Below are positions 1 through 11,299 of a stretch of 64,000 bases of DNA, piece after piece. The stretch's first letter is position 1, and each line of letters starts with the position of its first letter. The DNA is from Aspidapion aeneum (lineage: Eukaryota; Arthropoda; Insecta; Coleoptera; Brentidae). Below the pieces are notes generated by a model. It was given only the letters and a program-made list of their open reading frames with translations, was not told the origin of the DNA and did no database searches. Where the stretch lies: assembly GCA_963576565.1 (NCBI GenBank), contig OY755044.1:50909847-50973846 (forward strand), in the 5' to 3' direction. The translations under genes were made by a program, and so were the position numbers.

Positions 1-374
1 TTATATAGTATCTCAAAAACTATAAGCGACACAAGACATTTAATTTTATATGAGTTCAATTTCTCTATTTCGGAATTATTCCGTTACGTCATTTTGTCAA
101 CAGTCTCTTATTATCTTTTTTATCATGTTCTTCCTTTATCGCTAGAATTTTTTTAAGTGTTTTTTTAAAATGTTCTAGAATGACACAATTGACAAGAAAA
201 CGTAATTATCTTTTTTCGATTGCGCTTTAAGTTAAAGTTTAATTTTTTTTAAATAAAATTGTTGCTTTTTGTGATTTTTTTTGTATTGTGGGCTTAAAGT
301 AAGAAAAAATATTTTTCCTCTCATTGTGGCTAATGTATGAAATAAAATAATTTAATCTAATCTTCTTTTTACAG
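1..374. other. intronic or intergenic sequence before host exon 1
   Basis: AT-rich sequence with no coding signal that I can support. It ends in a pyrimidine-rich tract and AG (371-374), which serves as the acceptor of the following exon. It is taken to be intron on the assumption that the exon at 375 is not the first one. Confidence 0.5.
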
Positions 375-565
375 GGAAATTATTAGCAAAGCGCAATCAA
401 AAACTCAAACCATCCCTTCGCTGATATTCTTTATTAAAAAACTGGAAGAGCTAAAGGAAGTTGCCAAGTTAAAATTGTATTTTACCGGCGATGAAGAAGC
501 AGCTAGGGACAAGCAACTCAGGCATGCGTACAAGTCAAATGTGATGTTAAACGCCGCAATTAACG
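375..565 (+). CDS. host exon 1: coiled-coil protein, possibly DRC10/IQCD-like
   Basis: Acceptor TTTTTACAG lies just before 375 and the donor GGTAAAAT begins at 566. The exon starts with one base that completes a codon, stays open, and ends with one base left over (G565). The encoded stretch is charged and helical, with motifs KKLEELKEV and RDKQLRHAYKSN. The leftover G joins AC of the exon at 1698 to make Asp, so the frame continues across a 1.1-kb intron. If the donor were ignored, the frame would stop at 607-609. The composition, together with the next two exons, loosely resembles IQCD/DRC10 of the axonemal nexin-dynein regulatory complex. That identification is from memory of the family and is tentative; that it is an exon is more secure. 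Confidence 0.5.
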
Positions 566-1697
566 GTAAAATAAATAGCCCACAGTACACCGGTCTATTT
601 TTTCAGTAACAGGATGATTTTTTTAAATAGTTTTATTTTGCTAAGACTTTTTTCCTTCACGAAAATTCTTAAAAGTGATTCCGAACAGAGGGTGTAGGCG
701 TTAAATGTAAATCTTGTGGTTGTGAAAAATTCTTTAAGTAGTAAAAATGAATTGTTGAGAAAACGTTAGTCCTACAAATTAAATGCTTTGACGGCAGTAT
801 CTCCCACCCCAAATTTGTCAAAATAATGAGATGAAAAAAGTAACAGTAAAGAATTAGCAAGCGACCATTTATTTTCTGTAAAAAAATGTGTTTTAAATTA
901 AATGGCAACATTGTCCTTTTTTTATGATTTTTTAGTCGAATTGAGATTCCAAAAACTTTTCATGGTAAAACCTGGTTTTCTGTTTTCTGCTTTTGAGAAT
1001 TAATTTTTTTTTTTAATGGAATTTTTTGGAAAAACTATATACTTGCTCACATTTTTCCATAAATTAAAAAAAAATTGTAATAGGGTAATACATCATTTTA
1101 TTAGAAATTTAACCAGCTTTTAAAAAATGTAAGTAGTACCTATACAAGGTGGTCCCGGTTGTGAAGAAATTTAATAAATAAGAAACTTATGTATGTAGGA
1201 ATCTCGTATATCAGTAAATCGCCTCTGCGCCACTGAAAAGTTAACAAAAAACGAAATAGGCTTTTAAAACCGTGGAAGGGTACTGTATATTTGTACAAAA
1301 TTTGTTAAAGAGAAACAATTATTTGGAAATCCTAAATTTTTGCCTGGTCTAATAATACATGTTCCATCTGAAAATTTTTCGAAAAATTAAGATTATTATT
1401 CCATGTTATTTTTCTGGATACAACGTAAGTAAAAACTGAGAGAAACGAGAGTGTACAGGCACAGTGTGTATAGAGGTACATAATAGAGGTATCCACTACC
1501 ACTGGCTCTTTGCGCGAACACTTTGTTGCACTTGTAAAGTAATATCCTCATAATATTATGTTTACAATTTTTAAATCGAATTTATATAATTAAATCGAAA
1601 ATAATAAACCGAACCGAACGGAACCAAATATTAGAACTGACAAATAATATTACATAATATTACATTATAGACATGTTTACCCATTTTCCCCTAATAG
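566..1697 (+). other. host intron, about 1.1 kb
   Basis: AT-rich, with no supported gene. The donor at 566 (GTAAAAT) and the acceptor TTTTCCCCTAATAG ending at 1697 bound it. The short minus-strand open frame at 669-911 has no recognisable features and is treated as chance. Confidence 0.45.
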
Positions 1698-1833
1698 ACT
1701 TGAAGCAACAATCAGAACTTCAAAGAAAACAACTAGGTGAAGAACTAGACAAAAAAGTTTCGACTTTTGATGGATACAACAGAAAAATTGGAAAAATTAA
1801 GGAAGATTTTCAAATAAGTATTGAAAAAACAAT
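1698..1833 (+). CDS. host exon 2: coiled-coil segment of the same protein
   Basis: The acceptor is TTTTCCCCTAATAG and the donor is a strong GTGAGTAAG at 1834. The exon is 136 bases, enters needing two bases and leaves with two bases (AT). It encodes about 45 residues rich in Lys, Glu and Gln, for example KQQSELQRKQLGEELDKK, a typical coiled-coil pattern. Its entry phase fits exon 1 and its exit phase fits the exon at 52571. It would stop right after the donor if unspliced, which supports splicing. The possible family is DRC10/IQCD, by inference only. Confidence 0.55.
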
Positions 1834-1855
1834 GTGAGTAAGTAATAGACACTTA

Positions 1856-2116
1856 TTGGAATAAAACCTGACCTTATTTTAAAATCGACCGTATTGTGAC
1901 AGATTAACATATAAAAAGCAGCTGCTTCCTTTTAAAATTCGGCCTTTGTGTATTTAAGAACCGGATTTATTAGTGTCTGTATTTATTTGATGAAAGTTAG
2001 CGACTTTATTTTTAAATTTGACTTTGGTATGTCAATTTTGAGTGGTCAGCTGTCAGTTTTTTTTTAAGTCTGCCAGAATAAAGTCGACTCTAAAATAAAG
2101 TCAGGTTTTATTCCAA
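1856..2116. mobile_element. MITE with TA target duplication (Tc1/mariner-like size)
   Basis: Terminal inverted repeats of about 35 bases begin TTGGAATAAAACCTGAC at the left, and the right end is the reverse complement with a few mismatches. TA flanks both ends (1854-1855 and 2117-2118). At 261 bp it has no coding capacity. It lies just inside the large intron after exon 2. Confidence 0.75.
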
Positions 2117-2158
2117 TAAGTCCATAATAAGGAACTATCAGCGGCGTAGCTACGGTTA

Positions 2159-2324
2159 GGGATTGTTCTTAAATTACGTAACGCTCTACGAGGGGAGGGG
2201 GGGTTTGGCCTTGCGTTACACTCAATGTTTTTTAATGTATTTTTTCTTGAAAATGCGTTATTAGGGGGGGAGGGGTTTGTCAAAAATCCTGAATTTTTGC
2301 GTTACGTAATTTAAGGACATTCCC
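2159..2324. mobile_element. MITE with TTA target duplication (PIF/Harbinger-like)
   Basis: The left end reads GGGATTGTTCTTAAATTACG, and the right end, reverse-complemented, reads GGGAATGTCCTTAAATTACG. TTA flanks both sides (2156-2158 and 2325-2327). It is 166 bp with G-runs inside. A 3-bp TTA duplication is the hallmark of PIF/Harbinger-type elements. Confidence 0.75.
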
Positions 2325-2327
2325 TTA

Positions 2328-2960
2328 TCGGCGCTCGGTTCAGACATTAAAATTTGGCACCCCTCGCCATACACAGATAGATTTAGTGTCAGCCATGATA
2401 AAAAACACAATCGTTGTTTTGCCAGTATAAATTTTGCTGCATCCCCTGACCGGCACCGCAGAGTGGGCACTTGGACCTGATTTTTGGCCAAAAGTAGATA
2501 AAAAGGTTTTATGACAATATTTTGTTTTGAAATAAGCAACATAATTATAGTTTAAATATTTTCAAAACCATTTTATTATGACGAAGTTTTTTATTTATGA
2601 GCCGATATGTATGAAATTTGGAACTTTGGGTGTTAATAGTCGCTAATTTTAATTTTTAATAGTCGCTAATTTTAATTTTTCTCTCTCACTCAAACTTAAA
2701 AAAGTTGGCGGTTTAAAATTTTTATTTATGAGCCGATATGTATGAAATTTGGAACTTTGGCGTGCCTAAAGTCGCTGATTATAATTATGGACTTACACTT
2801 AAAAAAAAGGTCATAGCGAAATTCAAGTATCAAATTTTCTTTAAGATGACGTATCACAATGACCATTATAACTTTTTTTCACACTATTTCTATTTTTTAA
2901 TATGAATATTTTTTTTTATATTCTTATTTATTTTAGTTAGCGTAAAGTGCCTAAAATATA
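2328..2960. repeat. non-coding stretch with a 39-bp direct duplication
   Basis: The segment TTATTTATGAGCCGATATGT and its continuation through GGAACTTTGG occurs twice, near 2591 and 2722, about 131 bases apart. A shorter duplication of TAGTCGCTAATTTTAATTTT lies between them. No gene is supported. A run of 17 G follows at 2998-3014. Confidence 0.6.
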
Positions 2961-4610
2961 ATACGCAAGCACAACGGCGTATCCAGCCCATGCGCTTGGG
3001 GGGGGGGGGGGGGGTAATCCATCGGGTAATAGAAACTTAGAACAAAAATTAAAAAATACTTTTGGGTAATAACTTGTTATTATTTCTCTCTCTCGATTCG
3101 TCTATTCGACATCCAAAAAGTAAAAACACATTACAACACAAAATCTAACTTTATGTTTTTTTAAAAAACAAAACGGTTATTACAGACTCTGTATTCACTG
3201 CTATATCCTGATGGATGTGTAGCAAAGCTAAGCCGATAAGTTGATCTTGCCCCATAGTACTTCTTAACCATGTAAGCAGGCGCCTTAATGACGAGAGTGT
3301 CCTTTCAGGAGTGGCGTTACTGCTAGGCAGAGTTAAAGCTATTTGTAACAGAGTTTTTATCCGGGGAAATATGTTTTTAGACTTATTAGTAGCAGATCAA
3401 TTTCTCCAGATAATTCGAATTGAATCAGGCTTTTACTAGAACCTTCAATGGTACTTAAATAGTTTGATAATTATGATACAATATTGAAGGTACCAAAACG
3501 CTAAAATCAAACATAATCATGTTTTCTTCTGAAAATATATTATCCAATAAAGAAATATACACCGAAGTTCGATAATATTCTTCAGGATCAGCCACAGGAG
3601 GATTCGCCCTATTTCTCTGCCTTTGGGTAAGCCTTGGAACGTTTACCTCAAATATCTAGTAATATTTTTGGTAACTGCCTACTTAGATTAATTGTAGCGC
3701 GTAAAATATTTGACAAACAAACCAAACTTACAATAAAGCTACTAGTACTTATTGCACTTATCAAGCACTGAGCTTTTGACGAAGACGGGATCTTTCCAAC
3801 CAGAAATAGTATTTAAAGGATCTACGATATTTGGCAAACAATCAAGAAAAATCAAAACTGATTCGTGACGTTCGATCAATCTCGTTTCGCTAAGAGATTT
3901 AAGGTTATGGTTATTTTTCTGCTTTAATAATACCAACCGCATTTCTAACATTTTGTACATTATTGCACTTGGAAATTGATAAATTTAAGGAAAGACTCAT
4001 ACAGTGACATTTAATAGCATTTGGAAGATATTGTTTTAACCAGGTCACTGCACCTTTTTGTTCACCTATCATAACATTACACGTATCAGTGCTAATTGCA
4101 ACACAGAAATTTAAATCAAACTTATATTTCCCCAAAAACTGTATGACTGTTTTTGCCAGAATTTTTCCTGTAAGGCTAGGTTCCTCGACAGATGAAGAAG
4201 ACGAAGATCCCGATTCTTCACCTTCGTAGTTAGAGCGGTAACAATCAATGAACGCAAGAAATCTTTCTTGAGGTTCTCCATCTTCAACGTATCTTACGTT
4301 CATTGACATTTAAGACGTTTTTTTTACGATAGTTTCAATTATTTCATCCCCTATACAGTTGATGATTTCATTTTGTATTATGCTGCTACTTATATACGTA
4401 GCTTTAGCTGAGGTCGTTTCTAAATGTTTTTTTTAAATTTCAACAAATTCCCGAAAATTCACCTCGTTTATGGGAGACTTTAAAAAGCCACTATCTCTGT
4501 GACCCCTTAAAGGTATGTTTTGCCCCAAAAATATTATTGATTCAATTATTGTCTATTTTCCAAAACTTGTTTGTGGCGCTCTTTGTCTAAAATATTACAG
4601 ATATTTTTAT
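2960..4610 (-). pseudogene. hAT-family transposase remnant (ZMYM/DUF4371-like), broken
   Basis: Read on the minus strand, frames from about 4610 down to 3160 carry hAT hallmarks in the right order. These are LRGHRDSG (near 4500), the DUF4371-like block ending CVAISTDTCNVMIGEQKGA (ORF 3911-4309) with the first catalytic Asp region, ETRLIERHESVLIFL (3742-3960), and the C-terminal dimerisation motif SNATPERTLSSLRRLLTWLR with LALLHIH (about 3195-3325). Stops and frameshifts separate the blocks, so it is inactive. A possible 3' terminus with GGCGTATCCAGC lies near 2970, next to the G-run. Confidence 0.8.
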
Positions 4611-4619
4611 CGGGTCTAT

Positions 4620-6450
4620 CAAAACTTTTTAAAAAATTCATCTTTTCCGGATTTAAGCTTTTTTATACTATTCTTTATCATTTCTTTTTCGATGATTACT
4701 TCCCCTCCATGTACTTCTATGTCTCTCCTCGGAGAGGCTGTGAGATATTCGGGTCTCGTCTCCTGCAGCAGTCCCTTGTAGTGTTCTGTCCATTGTTCTG
4801 GTTTGATGATCTGGATGTTTACTTTTTATTTTGTTGGGTTTTTTACTGTAGAAATGAATTTCCATACTTCAGAGCTCTGCCTACCTCCTACGTGTGTATT
4901 TATTATATTACATTTCATTTTTTTCTGTGCGTATCAAACTTCTTTTTGTTTTCCCTGTATATTTATAGGTCTCTTTGCTCTTTAGTACTGAGCCATTTCA
5001 AGTATGTGCGTTTTTTCTCTTTGACCATTTCCTGTATTTTCTTCCTGTTATTTCTATTATCTTGGTATCCAACAGCTTCGTTGCTTGCTTCCTTCAAGCT
5101 TTTTATTATGTTTGTATATATCTCTTCAAATGAGTGATTTGTGTTAATTAATTTTGGATCTAATCGGTTCTGATACAATCTTTGAGTACTTTCGATTTCT
5201 AGACTTATAAAGTTGTATTTTTGATTGTCTTCGATGCACTCTAGGTTTTCATTTTCTCTAATACTTTCGTCCTTATTTGTTTTTCTTAAAGGGAATAATA
5301 TTTTTGCTTTTACCAGATGGTGGTCAGATCCACAGGTAACACCACGAAGTGCTCGCACATCATACCACTTTAATTGCGATTGTTGTCCACCTATAGCATA
5401 ATCAATGATTGATTTAAGATTTCTTGTTGGCTGAATCCAGGTATATCGATGAACATCCTTATGTTTAAAAAAACCATTATTTATTTTTAGGTTGTGGGTT
5501 TCACACAATTGTATCAGTCTTAAGCCATTATCATTTGTTACTTTCTCTCCAAATGGTCCTATCACTTTGCTCTGGGTTTGTCTACCAGTTCGGCTATTAA
5601 AATCGCCAAGCTTAATTATTTATCTGGTATTACCGATTTTTGTGATAGTCAAAGAACATTTGTTTTGTAGCTACTCTTTCGTCGTCTAATGGTGCGTATA
5701 CTGCTATTATGCTTATATTATGTCCAAGCATCTTTATGTTCACTAGAAGTATGTTTTCACTAATGCAATCGTAGTCTGTAATTTAATTCTTTAGATTTTT
5801 CTTTATTAACATGGATACCCCTCTGGCTGCTCTTCTTTCTTTTGGGACTCCAGTGAATATATGGACAAAATTACCGACACTATTCGTAACTGTTCCTTTC
5901 TTTTGTGTCTCTGTGAGTGCAATAATATCGATCTTACAATTCTGCACTTCGGTTGCAATAATATCCAACTTTTGATTCACTCTCTGTACGTTCCATGTAG
6001 CTATATTCATAGTCCTTTGTCTTTGCTTTTTTCGTCTTCGAGAGTTTCCATCCATTGCTCCGAGGCTTTGTTTAGGCTTTTTGGTAATTGCTTTGTTTTA
6101 CAAGTATTAGAGAACCAGTCTAATGCCTCAACCCTCGACTTGGAGGGCCAGGATTTTTCATCAAGGTTTTTCTCCTCTAGCCTTTGACGAGCCAACGCCA
6201 TACTGTAAGGCAACAGCTGTGGTATTTTATACTATCCCTAAAAGAAAGGGTTGCCACCTACGCTATGATCACCGTACCGAGGTCCATTCTCTCCGCCTTT
6301 CATATGCATGTGGTCTTCTCCCGTAACCCTGGGAAAGGGACCCTATAAAGGTGCTAACTCTCCGGGTCGGAGAGAATGAATCTACGGAGGGCAGGGGTCC
6401 ATCCATTTCCCCTGATAGACATCTGACGACGTCTACCCGTGCCTGAAATT
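4620..6450 (-). pseudogene. LINE remnant, RTE-like, apurinic endonuclease half
   Basis: Minus-strand frames at 6213-6007, 6055-5783, 5780-5570, 5565-4963 and 4865-4668 form one 5' half of a non-LTR retrotransposon ORF, separated by frameshifts. Endonuclease motifs are visible in order: NIATWNVQ, IDIIALTET, IIAVYAP, GDFNSR, TWIQPTRNLKSIIDYA and GSDHHLV. The stretch 6214-6450 is GC-richer and looks like the 5' leader. Such proteins are often mis-annotated in insects as craniofacial development protein 2-like. The reverse transcriptase half is missing. It abuts the hAT remnant at its 3' end. Confidence 0.8.
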
Positions 6451-7058
6451 TCCTGGGCTTTATAACGTCATCAAATAAAAAATATTGTTGTTTTATAATT
6501 TTTTGATTTAAAATTTTTGGGTGCAGTGAAGTATATAAATGTAAATTTTCTAGATGTAAAACACGGAAAACATCTATAAAAACACAAATACACAAAAATT
6601 AGAAACAAATTAATCAGATCTAAAAAATGGGGTTATGTTTTTGTTTTGATCTGACACGTTGCTCTGTCAAAAGAGATGGAGCAATTCCGAGCACCCGCTC
6701 GGAGATTTGCGGGCAATAGTCGATCACGCAAATCTTTTTTAGAGCACTGCTTATTTTTAAGTCGAACGCGTGCATCCGTTACAGAGCAATTTTCGAGCAC
6801 TCGAGGGCAGTTTTCGAGCAAAAGCCGAAATCGCTATAAGAAACTCTAAGGTAATACAAGTAAAACTACGCATTCGTTGCCACTGTTGTCAGAAAATAGC
6901 AAAACCGAATTCTGGGATTCCCCAGAAATATTTTAATGGTATGTCGGCAGACAGACTACAAAGCAAAAGCAAGTAGTTCAGCGCATGTAAGAGAGAGGTC
7001 GCTGTAGGAGTGTATACACAGACTTGCGGTCGACGCGTAGGCTTTGTTCCGTTTTACT
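6451..7058. other. no gene seen
   Basis: About 600 bases without a supported coding region. GAGCA and TTTTCGAGCA motifs recur between 6660 and 6830. The short open frames here lack features of real genes. Confidence 0.4.
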
Positions 7059-7222
7059 CAGTAGCGTGTCGTGGATAAAAGGACGGGGGGGGGGCACCAT
7101 TTGTTTTTTCGTTAAATTTAGTTTTTCAATTTTTTCCTCAAAGGACGCCAGGGGCGCCAGGCGCAGAGGGGCGGGGGGGGGGGGGGCTTTCGCGCCCCTG
7201 GCCCCTATACGACACGCCACTG
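7059..7222. mobile_element. hAT MITE with perfect 8-bp target duplication
   Basis: The element begins CAGTAGCGTGTCG and ends CGACACGCCACTG, an inverted pair with one mismatch. It is flanked by GTTTTACT on both sides (7051-7058 and 7223-7230). An 8-bp duplication with CAG...CTG ends is typical of hAT. The interior holds two long G-runs and no coding capacity. Confidence 0.85.
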
Positions 7223-7230
7223 GTTTTACT

Positions 7231-8014
7231 ATCGAAAGGTTGCAATTATTTTTGTGCTCCTGAAAATAAAGGAGTGGTCCAGTTCCTAAAAAATAGAAAA
7301 TAGATTTAGTTATAGGTACTATTAATTAATAATATTTTTTTATAGGTTACCATTGTGCATCTTGGTGAATAATTGTTCGTCCATCGCATGTCTTGGGGGG
7401 GTAAAATAATAAAAACATATAATTTCAAAAAATATTGGATACATTTTTGATTTCGGTTCATTTGATAAGGTCCATTGTACGTATTTTTATCATTTAATAA
7501 GTGTGGAAAGTGATACTTTACCGCACGTGACGGCAGTTGGCCGAAGGACGTGGAGTTCGGTTAAGCCGTCAAGGGCGGTAAATACACTTTCTGCATGTGT
7601 TAGATACAATATTTTACCTATTTTCAAAAAATAAAATGTAATTTATAAATAAACATGTCAAATTAGACGAAATTGAAATGTAAACAAATATTGAAGTTAT
7701 TGACGCGTTGCTAAGGTTTGTTAAGTCGTGCGCATGCGGTAAAGTAAATTTACCGTACGATGTGCGGTTAAAGTAATTACTTTACCGCACATAAGTAGGT
7801 AATAGTTATTTACCTAACAAGAGAGAAACGTAATACTTTACCGCACACGCCGTCAAGGGTGGTAAAGACACTTTCCGCATGTGTTAGGTACAATATTTTA
7901 CCTACGAGTACATTTTTTTCAAAAAATTGAATGTAATTTATAAATTAACATGTCAAAATAGATGGAATTGAAATGTAAACAAATATTGAAGCTGTCTTAT
8001 CAGCGTTGCTCAAA
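7231..8014. repeat. AT-rich sequence with ~280-bp tandem repeat units
   Basis: From 7490 the sequence is built of similar units. A block from 7578 (GGTAAATACACTTTCTGCAT) recurs at 7860 (GGTAAAGACACTTTCCGCAT) and includes the shared tail GAAATGTAAACAAATATTGAAG. Between them lie short palindromic pieces around TTTACCGCAC. Related sequence (GTGCGCGTGCGG, CGAGTAGGTAAAATAT) reappears just right of the nested elements at 51440-51490, so the outermost MITE landed inside this repeat family. Confidence 0.6.
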
Positions 8015-8138
8015 CCCGGTTCCCACCTACGACTTTCACGTGCGTGCCCACGCACGTGCACATGACGGATAACATTTCATATTGAGATCAGGTGACGCGT
8101 GAGCGGGCACCCACGAGAAAGTCGTAGGTGGGAACCGG
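8015..8138. mobile_element. foldback MITE, intact copy
   Basis: It begins CCCGGTTCCCACCTACGACT and ends with the reverse complement AGTCGTAGGTGGGAACCGG. The whole 124 bp is close to palindromic (GCGTGCCCACGC and CGCGTGAGCGGGCACCC in the arms). It stands eight bases before a second copy of the same family. Confidence 0.8.
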
Positions 8139-8212
8139 ATGTAACGCCCGGTTCCCACCTACGACTTTCTCGTGGGTGCCCGCTCACGCGTCACATGATC
8201 TTAATATGAAAT

Positions 8213-8236
8213 TGTGGGAAATAATGTTATAACGCC
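8213..8236 (+). repeat. first 24 bases of the Gypsy-B 5' LTR
   Basis: TGTGGGAAATAATGTTATAA and the following CGCC are identical to the start of the 3' LTR at 49632. The rest of this LTR resumes at 40304 after the Polinton, starting with the duplicated AACGCC. Confidence 0.9.
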
Positions 8237-8413
8237 AGTAGGGTATAAATAGGGAAGATCGCTTATCTATCCCATGTATTTCTTATGGCACTTCCGGTCG
8301 TTAGTTTCGGGTGCTGCCTCCGATGATTTGAACCAATGAGAAGGTTTGTATGAAAGTAGGTGGAGCTTAGATGATGGTGTGAGAGAGAGAGTGAGAAAGA
8401 GAGAGAGTGAGAA

Positions 8414-8447
<34 letters not shown>

Positions 8448-8620
8448 CGCGAGCGAGAAAACGGGAGAGAGAGAGAAAGAGACAAGTTGGGCTGTAAGAC
8501 TGTTCCCAAACTAGCGTGTGGTGTAAAATTGTGACCCCAGCAGACTCGACGCCCCGGCTACCAGATGGCGGGTGCGGGCGTCCAGCACGCTGGTGGGGGA
8601 TCCTGGATGTAGGAGCCTGC
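8237..8620 (+). repeat. Polinton left terminal inverted repeat
   Basis: It matches 39933-40303 in inverse orientation over nearly its full length, with indels in the (GA)n tract (about 8383-8480) and near 8262-8285. It carries TATAAATAG close to the tip, pointing inward, and a GC-rich block (GACGCCCCGGCTACCAGATG) near the inner end. Confidence 0.9.
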
Positions 8621-9044
8621 GCCTGTTAGTGGGATGTAATTCTTGCTCAATTAACCAATTGAGTGTTCTAGGCTCCTATCAAATTGTCAAAAATTAATTG
8701 CAACATTTAGGAAACTGATTTTTAATTCAATGAGTTTTTTTGTTTTTTTTAATTTATTTAAAATAGTAAACAAAATAGGGTAGAAGTAAAATACAGGATA
8801 TGGTATTCTATATTTTAGGAATCTATATTTATTTCAAGACATTTATGACTAATAGGTTTTCTTAAATGATAAATAGTTACAAAATAAAATACTGTTGAAA
8901 ATACTACATAAATTAATTCGAGTATAAAAGTGGGATTGTTGTAGTAGGATTGCGAACATGCGTCTTCATAGGAAGACTTTTCAAGTATAGGCTTCTTTTC
9001 TTGAGAAAAAAAAAGTCATATTGAGGCTGCTGCTGTTACTGCTG
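8621..9044. other. Polinton left subterminal region, no gene seen
   Basis: AT-rich sequence between the inverted repeat and the first minus-strand gene. A (CTG/CTGCTA)-like run lies near 9028-9050. No coding region is supported. Confidence 0.4.
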
Positions 9045-9049
9045 CTATT

Positions 9050-9422
9050 GTTGTGTTTTTTTTAAACTGTTTTCATCAGAATTATTTGGAAATGTGTCTG
9101 ATGTTGGGGGAGGTAGCAACTCAGGTACTAAGTCATAGTCTTGTCCTGAAACAAACCATCCAAATTCTTCCTATCCAGATTTTTTAAGGAACTTTAGTCT
9201 TAGTTTAAAAATTGTAATAAATCTACATTCGGATGCGTTGGCTGAGTATTGATAAAATTTTATGTTGCGGGTTTTATTAAAAATGCTTAATCTGTTCCAC
9301 TCGTATGAAGGCCAAACCGCATTGTTATCAAAGGTTATGTATGCATCTTGAATATGGTTTGGATAGAATAAAATAATTAACGTACAATTTAAAAAAGTAG
9401 ACAAAATTAATTGGCCAAACAT
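9050..9422 (-). CDS. putative secreted/membrane-anchored Polinton protein, unknown
   Basis: The ATG at 9422 begins MFGQLILSTFLNCTLIILF, a hydrophobic N-terminus that could be a signal peptide or anchor. An in-frame stop falls after about 83 residues. The same frame then stays open for about 40 more residues rich in Pro, Thr, Ser and Asp (LVPELLPPPTSDTF), so the original product may have been about 125 residues with a low-complexity tail. I do not recognise the family. Its place at the end of the minus-strand run suggests it is a Polinton gene, but it could be chance. Confidence 0.35.
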
Positions 9423-9612
9423 CTTGTCTGTCTGAATTATAATCTGAAACTAACTATGCTGTCTTTATGTTTGAAATTAAATATTGTGAAGAAAGAGTAC
9501 CCTTAACCTATTTGTTATCATATTTTCTTATCTGTTTTAAGGTTAGACGCAATACTACTACAGTTAAAATAGGTAATAAAATAAAACTAGCGTAAACTCT
9601 AATATAAAATAT

Positions 9613-10068
9613 TTATTGTGGTAAGCTATTAAAAATATATTTATATAAAATTTTAACATAGGTTTGACTACATGCACATTCCCCAAGAATATGAACACCA
9701 CAGTGTTCATTACTTTTTTTTAGTACTGGTACTGTGGACTCGAAAACATTCTCTAAATTTATAATAGTAGGAACATTGAGTTGCATGGATTTAAAAATCT
9801 TAACTATAAAGTCCTTTTTAACTTCACCTTTAACATAAATAAAGTCAACATTTATTAAATTTTCACAAAAAATCTGATTTAAATTTGTATATTCCGTATT
9901 TCCTTGATCATATGGAAGTCCATGATGCTTGTTCAATAAGTAGTTGACACTCCGTCTCTCTGCGTTGTTTAAAGATGTATAAGGGATCTTGGGGTTAAAG
10001 ACATAATTTTTTAGGACTTTTCCATCATAGATCGCCAGTTCCTTTACGTCAATTATTTTTATTTTCAT
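9613..10068 (-). CDS. conserved Polinton-associated protein, function unknown
   Basis: An intact frame of 151 codons starts with ATG at 10068. Motifs include NNAERRSVNYLLNKHHGLPY, FIYVKG, INLENV and a C-terminal HCGVHILGECACSQTYVK with paired His/Cys. From memory, proteins with the same HHG, YVKG, (D/N)LE and C..H...CA order occur as multi-copy uncharacterised genes in insects and some other animals. The arrangement could suit a nuclease-like fold, but this is not established here. It lies just downstream of the capsid gene on the same strand, and it is one of the few intact frames of the element. Confidence 0.55.
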   Translation of the reverse strand: MKIKIIDVKELAIYDGKVLKNYVFNPKIPYTSLNNAERRSVNYLLNKHHGLPYDQGNTEYTNLNQIFCENLINVDFIYVKGEVKKDFIVKIFKSMQLNVPTIINLENVFESTVPVLKKSNEHCGVHILGECACSQTYVKILYKYIFNSLPQ

Positions 10069-10089
10069 CTTAACTGCAAATACAACTGA

Positions 10090-11299
10090 TTAAAGCAGAC
10101 TTCTTACAATACCTGATAAAGGCAAATATTCAAAAACAAAGTCGTGTATAATAATGCAATAAGCTACAACTTTTTCGTTAAAGTTTTCTTGACTTTGAAA
10201 TTCCAGTTTAACGTCAACGGTGCTGCTTTTCAGCGAGTCTGTCTGTTTACTAAAGTCAATTACAAAAACAGGATAAGACAGAAATGTTGAAATGAAAATA
10301 ATTTTGATAATCCATTAGAAGTTCCACAAAACGTTTTCCATGGTAGGATCTTTGAAAGTCCAAATACATTCTATTCACATCGCTTATTGACTCATGAGGA
10401 TATGATTCTGAATTCAGATATAATCTTATGTCGGTTATTTTTATGTTATCAAACTGACTACAATCTGCTGTGGGGTTATTAATACGGTCTTTTTGAAAGC
10501 CCACAAGGATATATCTAGGTCGCTCTAAATTACTGGCTGTCTTCACCATCCATATATCTTTTTTTGAATTTTTCAGTGCAGGCAAATCAAAATATTCCCA
10601 TTTTCTAAAGGGAATAAGAACAGGTGTATCCTTTTCAACTCTTTCTAAGATAGCCATTTTCAAAGAATCATTTGGAAATATGTGTTTAACTTGAGTTCAA
10701 CAATAGACAGTGTCACTACAGCGGTTTTGGTTCCACTGCTTTTGTAGCAATTATTATGTTCTAGGTCTAACCAAACGAATCCTATGTCTTCCTGCAATTA
10801 CATGTTTATAATCATTAAGTATCCCAAAAAGAAAACTAAGTGGAATACGTAAGCTAAACTGACGACTTACTGCTCCAATGGGTTTTAAAATTCCGTCAGG
10901 CCAATTCCATCCTGCAGGTACTAATGCTTTGCTTTCTTGTTCGGAAAGACTGAGAAGTGCCCGAAACGTACTTAGCAGACCTGGTTCACGAATTCGTTCT
11001 ATTTCTTTACCATTCAATTCGTAAGACATGGATTCAAAAAGGAATGCGCCAAAGTTATTTGTCGTGGTAATGCTTCCTGTCAAAGCAGCATCCGTGGATT
11101 CTTCAAGTTTACCCTCAAGAATTAACTCGGCTTCACTAATATCCATCCATTGATCAAGTTGGTTTAAAACAATTTCTATCTCGTCGCTATTTTTGAATGA
11201 TTTTGTATAGGGGTGATATGTGTGCCACTCTTCACGAGCAATGCTCTCGTCAGATCTTACAGGATTAAAAATTTGCAGTTTTTCGAAGCCGGAAGCCAT
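10090..11299 (-). pseudogene. Polinton major capsid-like protein, frameshifted
   Basis: The N-terminal half starts at ATG 11299 and runs to 10754 (MASGFEKLQIFNPVRSDESI; EWHTYHPYTKSF; AFLFESMSYELNG). The sequence between 10753 and 10664 continues the same protein in a shifted frame. The next part is 10663-10256 (LIPFRKWEYFDLPAL; LERPRYILVGFQ; YLNSESYPHE). The C-terminus continues in another frame to the stop at 10090-10092 (SSTVDVKLEF; CIIIHDFVFEYLPLSGIV). The total is about 400 codons with two frame breaks. It corresponds to the putative capsid protein found in many insect Polinton-like elements; a jelly-roll fold is inferred, not seen. Its start overlaps the end of the penton gene by about 35 bases, as in a compact virus-like operon. 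Confidence 0.72.

Noticed and set aside
4571..5137. 188-codon plus-strand open frame, Phe-rich and hydrophobic
   Set aside because: It is the antisense of the LINE endonuclease remnant, which has clear motifs on the minus strand; the hydrophobic look comes from reverse-complemented A-rich codons.
8267..8534. Open frames rich in Arg/Glu (plus) or Ser/Leu (minus); the same at 40044-40337
   Set aside because: They are products of the (GA)n/(CT)n tract in the Polinton inverted repeats.
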